DNA of 64,000 nt from Rickettsia endosymbiont of Cardiosporidium cionae (GCF_015476335.1 NZ_JADAQY010000002.1:29716-93715); one strand, 5' to 3'; numbered from the stretch's first letter, positions 36,293 through 46,003 are shown. Notes: generated by a model not told the origin, from the sequence alone. Made by a program: numbers and translations.

Positions 36293-36672
36293 CTTTGTGA
36301 ATATTTAACTTTATATGAAAACTAGATGAAAATGAGAATCATGATTAATTTCATACTCAATCATGATGATTATATAAAAAATATTCTTAATAGTATATTT
36401 TTAGCTAAGATTAATAAGAAAATAAATTTACTAAAGAATATAAAATCATCATTTTTCTACTAAAGATTGATCTGTGTTATTTTTCTAGTTCTCAATAGTT
36501 AATTAGTTAACTGTAATTAATGGTTATATAACAATTGTTTTTTTATCTATATCACTCAATAGTAAATTCTCTATTAATACCGGTATATTATATTTGCTTA
36601 TAGGTGAATAATTAATTAAAATGGCAAGCCTGCAGGATGTTATTAATAAGTCACTTAATTTACTATAGAGCA
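36293..36672. other. Divergent promoter region with a 15-codon upstream frame
   Basis: About 350 bases between the DsbA-like gene and the symporter pair. It contains two copies of the AATCATGAT motif (about 36341-36349 and 36358-36366) and a short frame, 36621-36668, ATG to TAG, encoding 15 residues starting Met-Ala-Ser-Leu-Gln. The short frame ends four bases before the symporter ATG at 36673 and could act as a leader, but the same interval also holds an in-frame ATG at 36637 for the symporter. No recognised RNA. Confidence 0.4.
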
Positions 36673-38199
36673 ATGGAAATAATAGAATATGTAATGAATA
36701 TCACTAAGTTAGAAAAGTTAGCTGTGTTAGCAATATTTATTGCGATAATTTATGTTGCATTTAGAGTGTTCCCACAAGTCAAAACTTTCAAATTTTTTGC
36801 CCTGGGTGATAGGAATGTTTCTATCATTATGCTAGTTGGTAGTATAATAGCTAGCCATATTAGTGGGAGTGAGTTTTTTCTTTCATTAAGATCTGTATAT
36901 GAGTCCGGTTTTGGCTATTTTATCCCAAGTCTAGGGGCTTATATCGGTTTAATTATACTGGCAATTTTTGTAATACCTAAAATGCACATATTTTTAGGAG
37001 ATTTGTCTATAGCTGAAACTATGGGTAGAATTTATGGAAGCACTGTAAGATATATAGTATCATCTACTAGTATTTTAAGTTATATAATAGTGATAGTTTT
37101 ACAATTCAATATATTGGTAACAATAGTTCAGTATTTTTTTGGTACTTCTGCAGTTTTGGCTACGATATGTATATCACTTATATTAATTTTATACTCATCT
37201 TTCGGAGGTATAAAATCCGTAATATATACAGATTTTATACAGGTATTGACATTTATCATTGCAATTATTATTACTTTGTTTGTAATGGCTAAATTAGCTC
37301 TGGATAATTATGAAAATTTTTCTGTATTACAGGAGCATAAAATATTTAGGTTGCGAGAAATTTTTGATGCTACAGGATCTTTTGAAGATATATCTCATCT
37401 TTTTTTATTCATAATGTTTAGAAATATATTGCTGCCAACTAATATTCATAGAATATTGGTTTCAGATGATTTAAAAAAATCTAGGCAAATTTTTTTAATT
37501 GCTGCATTTATATTGATCATTATTGCTATCATAATTGCTCTTATATCAGTATTATTATTTGTTGGCTCTACTGGGTTAGATGGTGATGATATGCTAAATT
37601 TTATATTGCACAAATTATCAGATTCAGGAGTTACTAGTATTTTGTTATTAGGATTAGTATTAGTTTCTATGTCGGGTGCAGATTCTTATATCAATACTGC
37701 AGCTGTTACTTTTGTCAATGATATTTGTAAAAATGTTAATTCTAAATATCATCTTTTGTTAGCTAGGATTGCCTCTTTTTTGATCGGTATTATTTCTCTA
37801 ATACTCAGTCTTTATATGGAAGAAGCAATGTCTGTTATGCTGTTGTTCAAAACACTTTATGTGGGTATGGTGGTTCCTATATTAATTTGCACTATATTTG
37901 GATTTAGAACACATAAAAATCTTATATTAGCTAGTATGTATATGGGAGCGCTGGCTATAACTGCGTTTCCGTGGTTGATATTAATGAGAGGTTCATCATT
38001 ATTATATGCAATAGAACAAGTTTCCCCGATTGGCGATGCAGTAGGGGCAATGATGACAACATTTATTTTAATTTGGTTTCACTATTTTTTTGATTTAGAG
38101 GGAGGATTTATGACTTATAAAAGGCCTACTATTGATTCTCATAAAATACTACGATTAGAAGATAAAACTCAGAAAATCAATTCGTTACGGCAAAATTAA
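36673..38199 (+). CDS. Sodium:solute symporter (SSS family), copy A
   Basis: The approximately 508-aa, 12-13-helix protein of the SSS (solute:sodium symporter) family takes up a small solute with Na+. Family features are the first helix followed by KTFKFFALGDRN, the Na+-site region VGSIIASHISGSEFF, LSIAETMGRIYG, YSSFGGIKSVIYTDFIQ, and SGADSYINTAAVTFVNDI (family pattern). Substrate unknown. It is first of a tandem pair and similar to the minus-strand symporter at 4.5-5.9 kb. The ATG at 36673 is chosen; an ATG at 36637 would add 12 residues. Confidence 0.87.
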   Translation: MEIIEYVMNITKLEKLAVLAIFIAIIYVAFRVFPQVKTFKFFALGDRNVSIIMLVGSIIASHISGSEFFLSLRSVYESGFGYFIPSLGAYIGLIILAIFVIPKMHIFLGDLSIAETMGRIYGSTVRYIVSSTSILSYIIVIVLQFNILVTIVQYFFGTSAVLATICISLILILYSSFGGIKSVIYTDFIQVLTFIIAIIITLFVMAKLALDNYENFSVLQEHKIFRLREIFDATGSFEDISHLFLFIMFRNILLPTNIHRILVSDDLKKSRQIFLIAAFILIIIAIIIALISVLLFVGSTGLDGDDMLNFILHKLSDSGVTSILLLGLVLVSMSGADSYINTAAVTFVNDICKNVNSKYHLLLARIASFLIGIISLILSLYMEEAMSVMLLFKTLYVGMVVPILICTIFGFRTHKNLILASMYMGALAITAFPWLILMRGSSLLYAIEQVSPIGDAVGAMMTTFILIWFHYFFDLEGGFMTYKRPTIDSHKILRLEDKTQKINSLRQN

Positions 38200-38262
38200 T
38201 ATTCATTACAACATGGAGTAATAGATTTATCCCTATGTTTATTGAGTGCAGTATCGAGTAGT

Positions 38263-39663
38263 ATGAAGTTTGAGTTAGGTATAGCAGATTTATTGGTTAT
38301 TTCTGTATTTGTTATTGCTATGTTTTATGTAGTATTAACAGTTATTTTTCGGGTAAAATCTTTTAAAGAATTTGCTTTAGGTAGTAGGGTATTTTCAACA
38401 CCTGTACTAGTTGCTACTATAGTAGCAACTTATTTGAGTGGTAGTGGATTTTTTATTGAGTTATCTTGCATTTATGAATATGGGATTGCTTATTTTATAA
38501 GTGATATTGCGATTGTTATTTCATTCATAATATTTGGCATTTTTTTTGTACCTAGAATGCAAATAGTTTTAGGGAGTATATCTATTGCAGAAGCTATTTC
38601 TAAGATATATGGCAATAATGTTAGATATCTTATATCAGTATCTAGTATATTAAGTTCTATAGGTTCTATAGCTGCGCAATTCAGTGTTTTTAGTAAAATA
38701 TTTGAATATTTTACTGGTATTGATCCTAAGATATCTATAATATTCTCAGCAATATTAATTATAGTATATTCTGCATTTGGAGGTATAAGATCTGTAATAT
38801 ACACAGATGTATTACAATTTATTGCATTTTCTATCACTATTATGATTATTAGTGCGTTATCATTTCAATATATTTGTAGTAGTACAACTGCTTTAGACAC
38901 AATTAAAATGTCTAATAAGTTTAACTTGTTATCATTGCTAGATATGTGTAATGCATCATTTTGGGAAATGGTAAATTTATCACTGTTTTTTGGTGTAAAG
39001 GGTTTATCTTCTAATACCATAATACATAGGATAATAGTAGCTGGAGATTTATCTAAAATGCGCAAAGTGATTCTTTATTCATCGGTAGTACTGATTATAT
39101 TTTCAGTATTAATTGTTATTATTCCTGTATCGATATTTTCTATTGAGCAGGATTTAAATCCGGATAATATTATTTCTACCATTATAGGGCAGTATTCATT
39201 TTTTTTGGGGATATCTGGGATATTGATCACAGGGATTGTTGCATTATCTATTTCTACTGCAGATTCTCATATAAATAGTGCAGCTGTAACTTTTGCTAAT
39301 GATCTTTTGCCATCTTCATGTTTTAGGTATAAATTATTAGCCGCTAAATTATTTTCATTGATTCTAGGATCAATTGGAGTGGTAATAGCTTTATATGAAA
39401 ATAATTTATTGAAGATCATCTTGTTAACAAAGGGTTTTTATTTGGTAATAGCAGTGCCAGTGATTATAATCACAGTGTTAGGTTTCAGGACTCATAAAAA
39501 TATAGTACTATTAGGCATGGGATTAGGATTATCTACAATGATTTTATTTAAGCATGTAATACAAGTTACGTTTGATCCTTCAGTGATATCGTTTTTTATC
39601 ACTATAAGTTTTATCTTAGTGATAGGCTACTTATTTAAATTTAAAGTTTATATTAGAAAGTAA
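38263..39663 (+). CDS. Sodium:solute symporter (SSS family), copy B
   Basis: The protein, about 466 aa, aligns along its length with the preceding gene: first helix, KSFKEFALGSRVF, VATIVATYLSGSGFF, SISIAEAISKIYG, YSAFGGIRSVIYTDVLQF, STADSHINSAAVTFANDL, and FGFRTHKN-type (here LGFRTHKN). The pair probably arose by duplication; the shared residues around the Na+ site are kept in both, so both are likely active, perhaps with different solutes. The ATG at 38263 is chosen; a TTG at 38242 would add seven residues. A 40-codon lipoprotein gene follows 12 bases downstream. Confidence 0.87.
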   Translation: MKFELGIADLLVISVFVIAMFYVVLTVIFRVKSFKEFALGSRVFSTPVLVATIVATYLSGSGFFIELSCIYEYGIAYFISDIAIVISFIIFGIFFVPRMQIVLGSISIAEAISKIYGNNVRYLISVSSILSSIGSIAAQFSVFSKIFEYFTGIDPKISIIFSAILIIVYSAFGGIRSVIYTDVLQFIAFSITIMIISALSFQYICSSTTALDTIKMSNKFNLLSLLDMCNASFWEMVNLSLFFGVKGLSSNTIIHRIIVAGDLSKMRKVILYSSVVLIIFSVLIVIIPVSIFSIEQDLNPDNIISTIIGQYSFFLGISGILITGIVALSISTADSHINSAAVTFANDLLPSSCFRYKLLAAKLFSLILGSIGVVIALYENNLLKIILLTKGFYLVIAVPVIIITVLGFRTHKNIVLLGMGLGLSTMILFKHVIQVTFDPSVISFFITISFILVIGYLFKFKVYIRK

Positions 39664-39675
39664 AAAGTGACATTG

Positions 39676-39798
39676 ATGAGATATGTAATGATAGTAGCTC
39701 TGGTAGCTCTGGTAGCTTGTGGAATAAAAAAACCATTGGTTTATGCAAAGCAACAGAATATGTTTATATCTAATTATATTAATCTATTAATAATATGA
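39676..39798 (+). CDS. lptM: LptM-like small lipoprotein (40 aa)
   Basis: The frame runs from an ATG at 39676 to TGA at 39798. It encodes a signal peptide MRYVMIVALVALVAC with a good lipobox (LVAC) and then CGIKKPLVYAKQQN. This matches the LptM (YifL) pattern of a lipid-modified Cys followed by Gly and K-x-PL; LptM helps LptD mature its disulfides for LPS export in the outer membrane. The TGA overlaps the lipB ATG by four bases (ATGA), which supports a real, coupled gene. The hydrophobic core is encoded by a 9-base near repeat (GTAGCTCTG twice, then GTAGCTTGT). Because it is only 40 codons it is easily missed; the family call is likely but the tail is very short. Confidence 0.7.
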   Translation: MRYVMIVALVALVACGIKKPLVYAKQQNMFISNYINLLII

Positions 39799-40436
39799 TA
39801 GATTGGGTGCATTTTCAATCTCCACAGAAATATCAGGAGATTATTTTGTTAATGGAACAATATGTAGAAAAAATTATTAGCAAAAATTGTAATGATTCAA
39901 TATATTTGCTCGAACATGAAGATATTTATACTATAGGTAGAGGTAGCAATAATAAAGAAGAAGAAATTGTTAATAATAGCAATACAGCAGTGATTAAAAC
40001 CAACCGTGGCGGTAAGGTAACATACCATGGCCCTGGGCAAAGAATCATATATACGATAATTAACTTAGATAATGAATATTATAAAAGAGATCTTAAATAC
40101 TATCTATATATGATAGAGAAGTGGATGATTAATACTCTGTATAATTACGATGTTATATCCTATAGATTAGAAAATCATATAGGTATTTGGACTAAATATA
40201 AAAATCGTCATTCTAAACTAGCATTTATAGGGCTTAGAGTAAGAAAATGGGTAGTATATCACGGAATTGCAGTGAATATTAATACAGATTTAACAAAATT
40301 TGACCAAATTATTCCATGTGGTATGAAAAATCTTTCTATTACCTCACTACAAGAGTTAAATATTTCTACTACAACAACAAAATTCGATAGAATATTAAAG
40401 GCAGAATTTTATAAACTGTTTAACTTTTATCAGTAA
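39795..40436 (+). CDS. lipB: Octanoyltransferase LipB
   Basis: LipB moves octanoate from acyl carrier protein to lipoyl domains in lipoate synthesis. The 213-residue protein shows YTIGRGSN, the signature NRGGKVTYHGPGQRIIY, KLAFIGLRVRKWVVYHGIAVNI containing the catalytic Lys region, and IIPCGMKNLSITS with the catalytic Cys. It starts within the stop of the LptM-like gene and converges on engB with a 17-base overlap. Normal length. Confidence 0.93.
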   Translation: MIDWVHFQSPQKYQEIILLMEQYVEKIISKNCNDSIYLLEHEDIYTIGRGSNNKEEEIVNNSNTAVIKTNRGGKVTYHGPGQRIIYTIINLDNEYYKRDLKYYLYMIEKWMINTLYNYDVISYRLENHIGIWTKYKNRHSKLAFIGLRVRKWVVYHGIAVNINTDLTKFDQIIPCGMKNLSITSLQELNISTTTTKFDRILKAEFYKLFNFYQ

Positions 40437-41046
40437 TTCTTAATTTTATATCATTCTTGATTAGGATCATATTGTTTCTCAGCATATTTAAAGCAATTGG
40501 ATCTTTATAGCTCAAAGATATTAGTGTTGGGTTAATATTGAATGTAGATAGTAAATCTAATTTAGTATTATGTATTAATGATTTAGTGTCACTGATCGCA
40601 TCCGATTTTGTGAATATAATCTGAAAATTAATTGACATAGTAATTAACAAAGATAACATGAGTTTATCTGGATCTTTTACCCCCCTTCTTGCATCTATTA
40701 GTAGATTAACAAAAATAGATTCTTTATTATAGTCTAAATAACTATATATAGTATCTTTCCAAGAATTTTTTAATTTATTAGGGGTCTTAGCATAGCCATA
40801 TCCTGGTGGATCTACTAACAAAAATTGTTCATTAATCAGGAAAAAATTTATAGCTTTGGTACATCCAGGAGTAGATGATACTCTCGCTATTGATTTTCTA
40901 TAGCATAAATTATTGATCAGGGTAGACTTGCCAACATTAGATTTCCCTATAAACACTATCTGTGGTAGAGTTAATTGGTATGATTGGCTACCGCTATATA
41001 TAGAGAATATGAACTCTACTTTGTTAAAAATAGTATTCTTTCCCAT
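40420..41046 (-). CDS. engB: Ribosome-biogenesis GTPase EngB (YsxC/YihA)
   Basis: EngB is a small TrmE-Era-EngA-type GTPase needed for 50S subunit assembly. G1 is GKSNVGKSTLIN (near residue 32), G2 SSTPGCTKAIN, G3 DPPGYGYAKT, and G4 FTKSDAI. Length 208 aa is usual. It lies 8 bases downstream of yidC on the same strand, forming a yidC-engB pair; its 3' end overlaps the end of lipB. Confidence 0.94.
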   Translation of the reverse strand: MGKNTIFNKVEFIFSIYSGSQSYQLTLPQIVFIGKSNVGKSTLINNLCYRKSIARVSSTPGCTKAINFFLINEQFLLVDPPGYGYAKTPNKLKNSWKDTIYSYLDYNKESIFVNLLIDARRGVKDPDKLMLSLLITMSINFQIIFTKSDAISDTKSLIHNTKLDLLSTFNINPTLISLSYKDPIALNMLRNNMILIKNDIKLRITDKS

Positions 41047-41054
41047 ATTATTGT

Positions 41055-42761
41055 TTATGTTTGTAGTTTTGTACTAATATGATTGATATATAGTTGTTGA
41101 AGTATAGATAATATGTTATTCCAAGACCAGTAAATTAGTAATCCTGCTGGAAAGTTTGCAAACATAAAAAGAAATATCAAAGGCATAAATTTCATGAGCA
41201 TTGCTTGTATAGGGTCAGCTGGTTCAGGATTTAAACGTTGTTGTATCAACATGGTCAGCGCCATTATTATTGGCCATGCACCTATGTGTAAAAAATCAGG
41301 AGTATTAAACGATAGCATTCCGAATAGATTAAATATATTACTAGGGTCTGAAGCAGATAAATCTCTTATCCATAGAAAAAATGGGGCATGCCTCATTTCA
41401 ATAGTTACACACAACACTTTGTATATAGAGAAAAATACAGGTATTTGTATTATAATAGGTAAGCAACCAGCAACTGGGTTTACCTTTTCTTTTTTATATA
41501 ACAGCATGACTTCTTGGTTTATCTTTGTTTTATCATTCTGATATATTTCTTTTATTCTTTCTATTTCAGGTTGTAGAGATTTCATTTTTTGTACAGATCT
41601 ATGAGACTTATTAGATAAAGTGAACATCATTAACTTAATAAGTATTGTAACAATCATTATGCTAATGCCAAAATTCCCTACATATGTATAAAAATAATTC
41701 ATTGCATAAAATATAGGTTTTGTTAATACGTAGAACCAACCAAAATCTATTGCTCTGTCGAATAGCTTAATATCGTGTATTTTTTCATAATGATCTAATA
41801 AATCTACCTTTTTTGCTCCTAAAAATACTCTGTGTGTTACGGAGAGAGTATTATTATCATCTATTGATTGATTATATGAAATAAAATCTGCTTGGTATCT
41901 TTCTTGATTTGATGAATTACTATACTGATAATTTGTGTTATAAGTTAATGATTTATCTGGCACAAAAGAAGTAAGCCAGTATTTGTCTGTGATTCCTATC
42001 CAATCTACTTTGGTTTGATCAAAGGTTATTTTTTGCTTTTCCTTCACGTCGCTATATTTATATTCTTCCAATTTATTGTTGATATTGCCTATAAAACCTT
42101 GATGTATATTACTCATATTATATGGTTGAGATTCATCTACATAATTACGATTTATTAGACCATATAATTTAGTAGATATTGTCTTGCCTGAATTATTAGT
42201 AATTGATTGACGTATAGTAAATAAGTAGTGTTGGTCAAGAGATATTTCTATTTTAAATAAAATATTTTTTGAATTTACCCAAGTGAGTGTTACTGAGTCA
42301 TTAGCTTTTAATGTTTGTTTATCTGATTTCCAAATACTGTTATTATTTGGCGTATCTATGTTAGTATCATTGCTTATCCAACCACATTCTATAAAGTAAC
42401 GGTGGGTATTTTTATAAGATAACAGTTCTACAAATTCACTATCGTTATCGAGTGTTTTTTGATAATTTTTTAATATTAGATTATCGAATCTTATGCCTTT
42501 TAGGTCAATTGATCCAAGCAATGTATCTGAATCAATAATGACCTTTTCTAATGTTTTATCTTTCTTTGTTAACTTATTTGTAGAACTGTATTCTTCTTTA
42601 TATGAATTTTTGTTATTTTTTTGGTCATTTTCAGTATTTCTCTTATTAGCAATATTTTGATTGCTATCTGTAGATAATTTTTTGTAAAAATAATTCCAAC
42701 CGAATATAATTAAAAGTGAAATCACTAAAGATACGATTAAATTCAAAAAACTATGATTCAT
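41055..42761 (-). CDS. yidC: Membrane protein insertase YidC
   Basis: YidC inserts and folds inner-membrane proteins, including the Fo subunit c encoded at 34 kb. The 568-residue Gram-negative form has a first membrane helix (about 8-25), a Ser/Lys-rich linker, the periplasmic P1 beta-domain (about 70-330) and five C-terminal helices (about 345-560). Signatures are NFGISIMIVTILIKLMMFTL, KEKVNPVAGCLPIIIQIPVFFSIYKVL, and FANFPAGLLIYWSWNNILSILQQ. It follows an alpha/beta hydrolase gene by about 160 bases and precedes engB by 8. Confidence 0.95.
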   Translation of the reverse strand: MNHSFLNLIVSLVISLLIIFGWNYFYKKLSTDSNQNIANKRNTENDQKNNKNSYKEEYSSTNKLTKKDKTLEKVIIDSDTLLGSIDLKGIRFDNLILKNYQKTLDNDSEFVELLSYKNTHRYFIECGWISNDTNIDTPNNNSIWKSDKQTLKANDSVTLTWVNSKNILFKIEISLDQHYLFTIRQSITNNSGKTISTKLYGLINRNYVDESQPYNMSNIHQGFIGNINNKLEEYKYSDVKEKQKITFDQTKVDWIGITDKYWLTSFVPDKSLTYNTNYQYSNSSNQERYQADFISYNQSIDDNNTLSVTHRVFLGAKKVDLLDHYEKIHDIKLFDRAIDFGWFYVLTKPIFYAMNYFYTYVGNFGISIMIVTILIKLMMFTLSNKSHRSVQKMKSLQPEIERIKEIYQNDKTKINQEVMLLYKKEKVNPVAGCLPIIIQIPVFFSIYKVLCVTIEMRHAPFFLWIRDLSASDPSNIFNLFGMLSFNTPDFLHIGAWPIIMALTMLIQQRLNPEPADPIQAMLMKFMPLIFLFMFANFPAGLLIYWSWNNILSILQQLYINHISTKLQT

Positions 42762-42923
42762 TACTAATTAATATTTTATATTGGATTATATTTATCAAAA
42801 CAGTATTGATGATTGTATGCCAGCGGATGCTACTTCTAATCGCTAATTTTAATCCAACAAATCTATCAGATACTATTGATAATATCAATATGATTATCTA
42901 CTTCGTATAATTGTAAATACCGA

Positions 42924-43715
42924 TTAAGGAATATTATTGGAATTACTCGCTATACATCTAATAGATTCTCCTATGGTAGTAAGATCTTGAATTCTCGATA
43001 GGCTATGAGAACCGTTTTTTATTAATTTTAAAGTTATATCCTTAGATAAAATTTTATTCATCAATCTAGTAGATACGTCATAAGGTACTGACATGTCATT
43101 CATACCGTGTATTAATATAATTGGTATAGTAATGTTAATAACATCCTGTTTAAGTAGCAGGTGTTTTCTACCATCTAATATTAAATCGTAACTTATAGGA
43201 TATGCATCATTACAATCTACAGATCTTGAGGGTACGTAGTATAAATTATTTTGTACCATTTCTTTTTGTTGTCCTGTGGAAAGATAATCCCAAATTAACT
43301 CTTCAGTAAAATCTACTGCTGCAGCTAGCCCTATCACTCCTATAATTTTAGTGAATGGGTGGTACATAGCTGCTAATAAAGAGATCCACCCACCCATGCT
43401 TGACCCAACTAGTATTGTTTTTTTATTATTAGTTAATTTATTAATTATTAATTGTAATCCTTCATACCAAGAAGTAATATGTTCAGTTATAAATTCTCCC
43501 GAAGAATTACCATGCCCAAAATTATCAAATTTAATAAAATTATAATTATTTCTATAACAAAATTCTTCTAAATAAGCTGCTTTAGCACCCTCCATATTAG
43601 ACATCAGCCCGTGTGAAAATATCACGTATGTAGCTTCATGATCTAGATTGCAGATATTTATCTTATACGAGATATATCTCTCTGTATTATCTGTATATAT
43701 TTTTTTTGTTAACAT
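42924..43715 (-). CDS. Alpha/beta hydrolase
   Basis: The 263-residue protein has the hydrolase fold: oxyanion region IFSHGLMSNMEG, nucleophile elbow GSSMGGWISLLAAM (Ser), acid in HGMNDMSVPYD (Asp) and His in KNGSHSLSR. Architecture resembles the serine-aminopeptidase/lysophospholipase-like (abhydrolase/DUF-type) family seen in alphaproteobacteria including Rickettsia. The substrate cannot be named. Located upstream of yidC on the same strand; no obvious operon partner. Confidence 0.85.
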   Translation of the reverse strand: MLTKKIYTDNTERYISYKINICNLDHEATYVIFSHGLMSNMEGAKAAYLEEFCYRNNYNFIKFDNFGHGNSSGEFITEHITSWYEGLQLIINKLTNNKKTILVGSSMGGWISLLAAMYHPFTKIIGVIGLAAAVDFTEELIWDYLSTGQQKEMVQNNLYYVPSRSVDCNDAYPISYDLILDGRKHLLLKQDVINITIPIILIHGMNDMSVPYDVSTRLMNKILSKDITLKLIKNGSHSLSRIQDLTTIGESIRCIASNSNNIP

Positions 43716-43825
43716 GATTGCCTATCTGTTATTTTGCAATTTTTATGAATTAAGATATTGATACAGTAGTATTTCTGATATTTTTCAATTGAAACAGTAC
43801 ACAGATAAAAACCCCATAAGGTTCA

Positions 43826-43918
43826 TGGCGGAGAGAAAGGGATTCGAACCCTTGATAGAATATGACTTCTATACTCCCTTAGCAGGGGAGCGCCTTAAGC
43901 CAACTCGGCCACCTCTCC
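43826..43918 (-). tRNA. tRNA-Ser (anticodon GCT)
   Basis: A 93-nt class II tRNA on the minus strand. Acceptor GGAGAGG pairs with CTCTCC-containing 3' end, anticodon stem CTCCC/GGGAG encloses CTGCTAA giving anticodon GCT for AGC/AGU, a long variable arm follows (TATAGAAG...), the T loop carries TTCGAAT, and the CCA is encoded. A plus-strand reading frame over it is an artefact. Confidence 0.95.
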
Positions 43919-44304
43919 TTATTTTGATTCCATCACCGAGTCTAGTGTTACAAGTTTCACATATTGACTAAGCAATGAGTATATGTATTAATAATCGCTT
44001 AAAAATTCATACTAGATATAATTCTAAGATCAAGAAATAGCTATACAACTCTCCTAATCCACACCGGGATCATAACGCATTGTGTGATAAACTGTCAAAT
44101 AGTATTTATATTATAAAATTTACTATTTGATATTTGTTTGATATACAGATTTATTTCATTTGTTGATGCTTAAATGTCACTATATGATATTTGAGATCTT
44201 GCATTTATTACTATATGCATATAAATGTATACTATTTTAATATAGTATTTAATACTCTATGGCCTAGATAGGTATATGAGAATAGTTATAAAAAAATTTT
44301 GATT
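43919..44304. other. Gene-free stretch upstream of fliL
   Basis: About 385 bases, very AT-rich with stops in all frames. It should contain the promoter of tRNA-Ser (leftwards) and of the fliL-fliM-motE cluster (rightwards). No clear sigma-70, sigma-28 or sigma-54 box was found and no other RNA recognised. Confidence 0.4.
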
Positions 44305-44868
44305 ATGTCAGAAAATGAAGAATCGCAGCCTATGGTATTAGATGGTAGTGTGAAGGGTACAGAATTCAGCGGTGATAATAATGATACTAAAAATGCTAAA
44401 ACAGTTAAAAATAGTATAATATACCGTGTTAAAGGTTTTATTTTTAATAGTAGTGTAATTGTTGTTTTATCTGCGCTCTCCATCATAGTGGGTGCGTTTA
44501 TTGTATATTATAGTTTTTTCTATAATTCTCATAAAACTCTTACACCTAATAATAGTTCGAATAATTATGTTGAACTCGGGCCTATGCTAGTGGAGTTACA
44601 TAGCACTAGTAGTAGCAGTAGCAAAAAGTATCTTAGACTAGGTATTTTTTTAAAATTAGCTCTTGCATCTGATGTTAAGGTAGTAAAAACTATGTTTCCT
44701 GTTATTAAAGATAATATTTTGGTATTTTTAACTTCTCTTAATTCACTCGAATTTCATAGTACAGCTGGATTGCTGTTAATTAAAGAAGAGTTGTTAAAGA
44801 GGGTGAGTAAAATTGTTGCTCCAGTTGTTGTGCAAGAAATATTGTTAAAAGAGATAGTAACTAATTGA
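44305..44868 (+). CDS. fliL: Flagellar basal-body protein FliL
   Basis: FliL surrounds the stator and supports motor torque. A cytoplasmic tail (1-45) precedes a membrane helix (about 50-72, SSVIVVLSALSIIVGAFIVY); the periplasmic domain shows SSKKYLRLGIFLKLA, PVIKDNILVFLTSLNSLEF (FliL core pattern), and a C-terminal IVAPVVVQEILLKEIVTN matching the FliL end. The ATG at 44305 is chosen over a TTG at 44299. It is first in fliL-fliM-DUF6468-motE. Confidence 0.88.
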   Translation: MSENEESQPMVLDGSVKGTEFSGDNNDTKNAKTVKNSIIYRVKGFIFNSSVIVVLSALSIIVGAFIVYYSFFYNSHKTLTPNNSSNNYVELGPMLVELHSTSSSSSKKYLRLGIFLKLALASDVKVVKTMFPVIKDNILVFLTSLNSLEFHSTAGLLLIKEELLKRVSKIVAPVVVQEILLKEIVTN

Positions 44869-44928
44869 AAATTAATAAAATCAATGATTAATATTTTTAA
44901 TTTAATGCATTAGCTAAGAATAAGTATT

Positions 44929-45873
44929 ATGGAAGAAAAACATTTCGGTGATGCTAGTGATAGTACAGTGAAAGAGGTAAGTGGCATAAGATTGATGTTG
45001 GATAAATTTGTACAGCATTATGACAGATTGCCTATGTTGGAGGTGGCATTTGAAAAGTTTATACAACAATTATCAAATAGTTTAAGAAATTTAATATCTG
45101 AGGTAGTAGAAGTAAAAGTTAATGAATTGAGCTCTACAAGATTTATGCAGTATTTTCAGAATTATGATGCTCATTATACCTTAGCTGTATTTAAAGCCGT
45201 TGAATGGAACAATTCTTATGGATTGCTAGTATTGGATTATCTTACTGTAGTATCGTTTGTAGATCTGCTATTAGGAGGAAAAAAGAGTTATAATAAAACT
45301 AAGATTAATATAAAAAATTCTAAGAAAAAATTAACCTCAATTGAGCGGTGTGTTGCACGTCAATTATCTGAAGTTTTTCTGGTTGCTCTTGGTCAATCTT
45401 TTGACCAAATTGTACCTACTAGCTTTATTTTCGAAAAATTAGAGGATAATCCAATTTTTTTAAATATTGCTAGATCAGATGATGCCACTATGGTTATAGA
45501 GTTGAAGATTACAATTTATGAGAAATCTTTACCATTTGCAGTTATGATTCCTTATAAAACAATAGAGCCTGTAAAACCACAGATGCAAGAAGTGTTTTTA
45601 GGTGAAAAATACGGAACATTGCAGGAATGGAGCGGTGTATTGCGTAAACTGGTTTCAGATGTTGAAATAAATTTGGATACAGTGATTAGTAGTGAATTTA
45701 GATTATCGGATATAATGCAAATCCAGGTTGGAGATACCTTAGTGACAAGCCATCATAAAGACCGTGATATGGTTATGTATTCTGATGATACTGGGTTATT
45801 GCTTGGAAAAATAGGAAAAATTGGTAATAAAATGGGTTTTAAGGTAAAAAATGCAGTGCAGGTAAGTTCTTAA
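44929..45873 (+). CDS. fliM: Flagellar motor switch protein FliM
   Basis: FliM is a C-ring component that sets rotation direction. The 314-residue protein has a middle CheC-like domain (about 55-215, including FDQIVPTSFIFEKLEDNP) and the C-terminal FliN-like domain (about 240-310: DVEINLDTVISSEFRLSDIM, VGDTLVTSH, and VMMY-type strands). The N-terminal EIDxLL box that binds CheY-P is not visible, only weak acidic residues, which would fit a motor without normal CheY control. fliN is not in the window. Confidence 0.85.
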   Translation: MEEKHFGDASDSTVKEVSGIRLMLDKFVQHYDRLPMLEVAFEKFIQQLSNSLRNLISEVVEVKVNELSSTRFMQYFQNYDAHYTLAVFKAVEWNNSYGLLVLDYLTVVSFVDLLLGGKKSYNKTKINIKNSKKKLTSIERCVARQLSEVFLVALGQSFDQIVPTSFIFEKLEDNPIFLNIARSDDATMVIELKITIYEKSLPFAVMIPYKTIEPVKPQMQEVFLGEKYGTLQEWSGVLRKLVSDVEINLDTVISSEFRLSDIMQIQVGDTLVTSHHKDRDMVMYSDDTGLLLGKIGKIGNKMGFKVKNAVQVSS

Positions 45874-46003
45874 TATGATGACTTAAATATAAGTGTAATG
45901 TATATTGCAGATGTATTAGGTAAAAATTTTTGTTCTTTTAAGAGGCATTAAATTTTTAGTGATTTGCTAAATTCAATTGTTAAATTAAAATTAAGTAGTA
46001 AGA

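Noticed and set aside
43789-43971. Plus-strand frame with the sequence MAERKGFEPLIEYDF
   Set aside because: It lies over tRNA-Ser on the opposite strand; such reading frames are a known artefact of tRNA-Ser genes.
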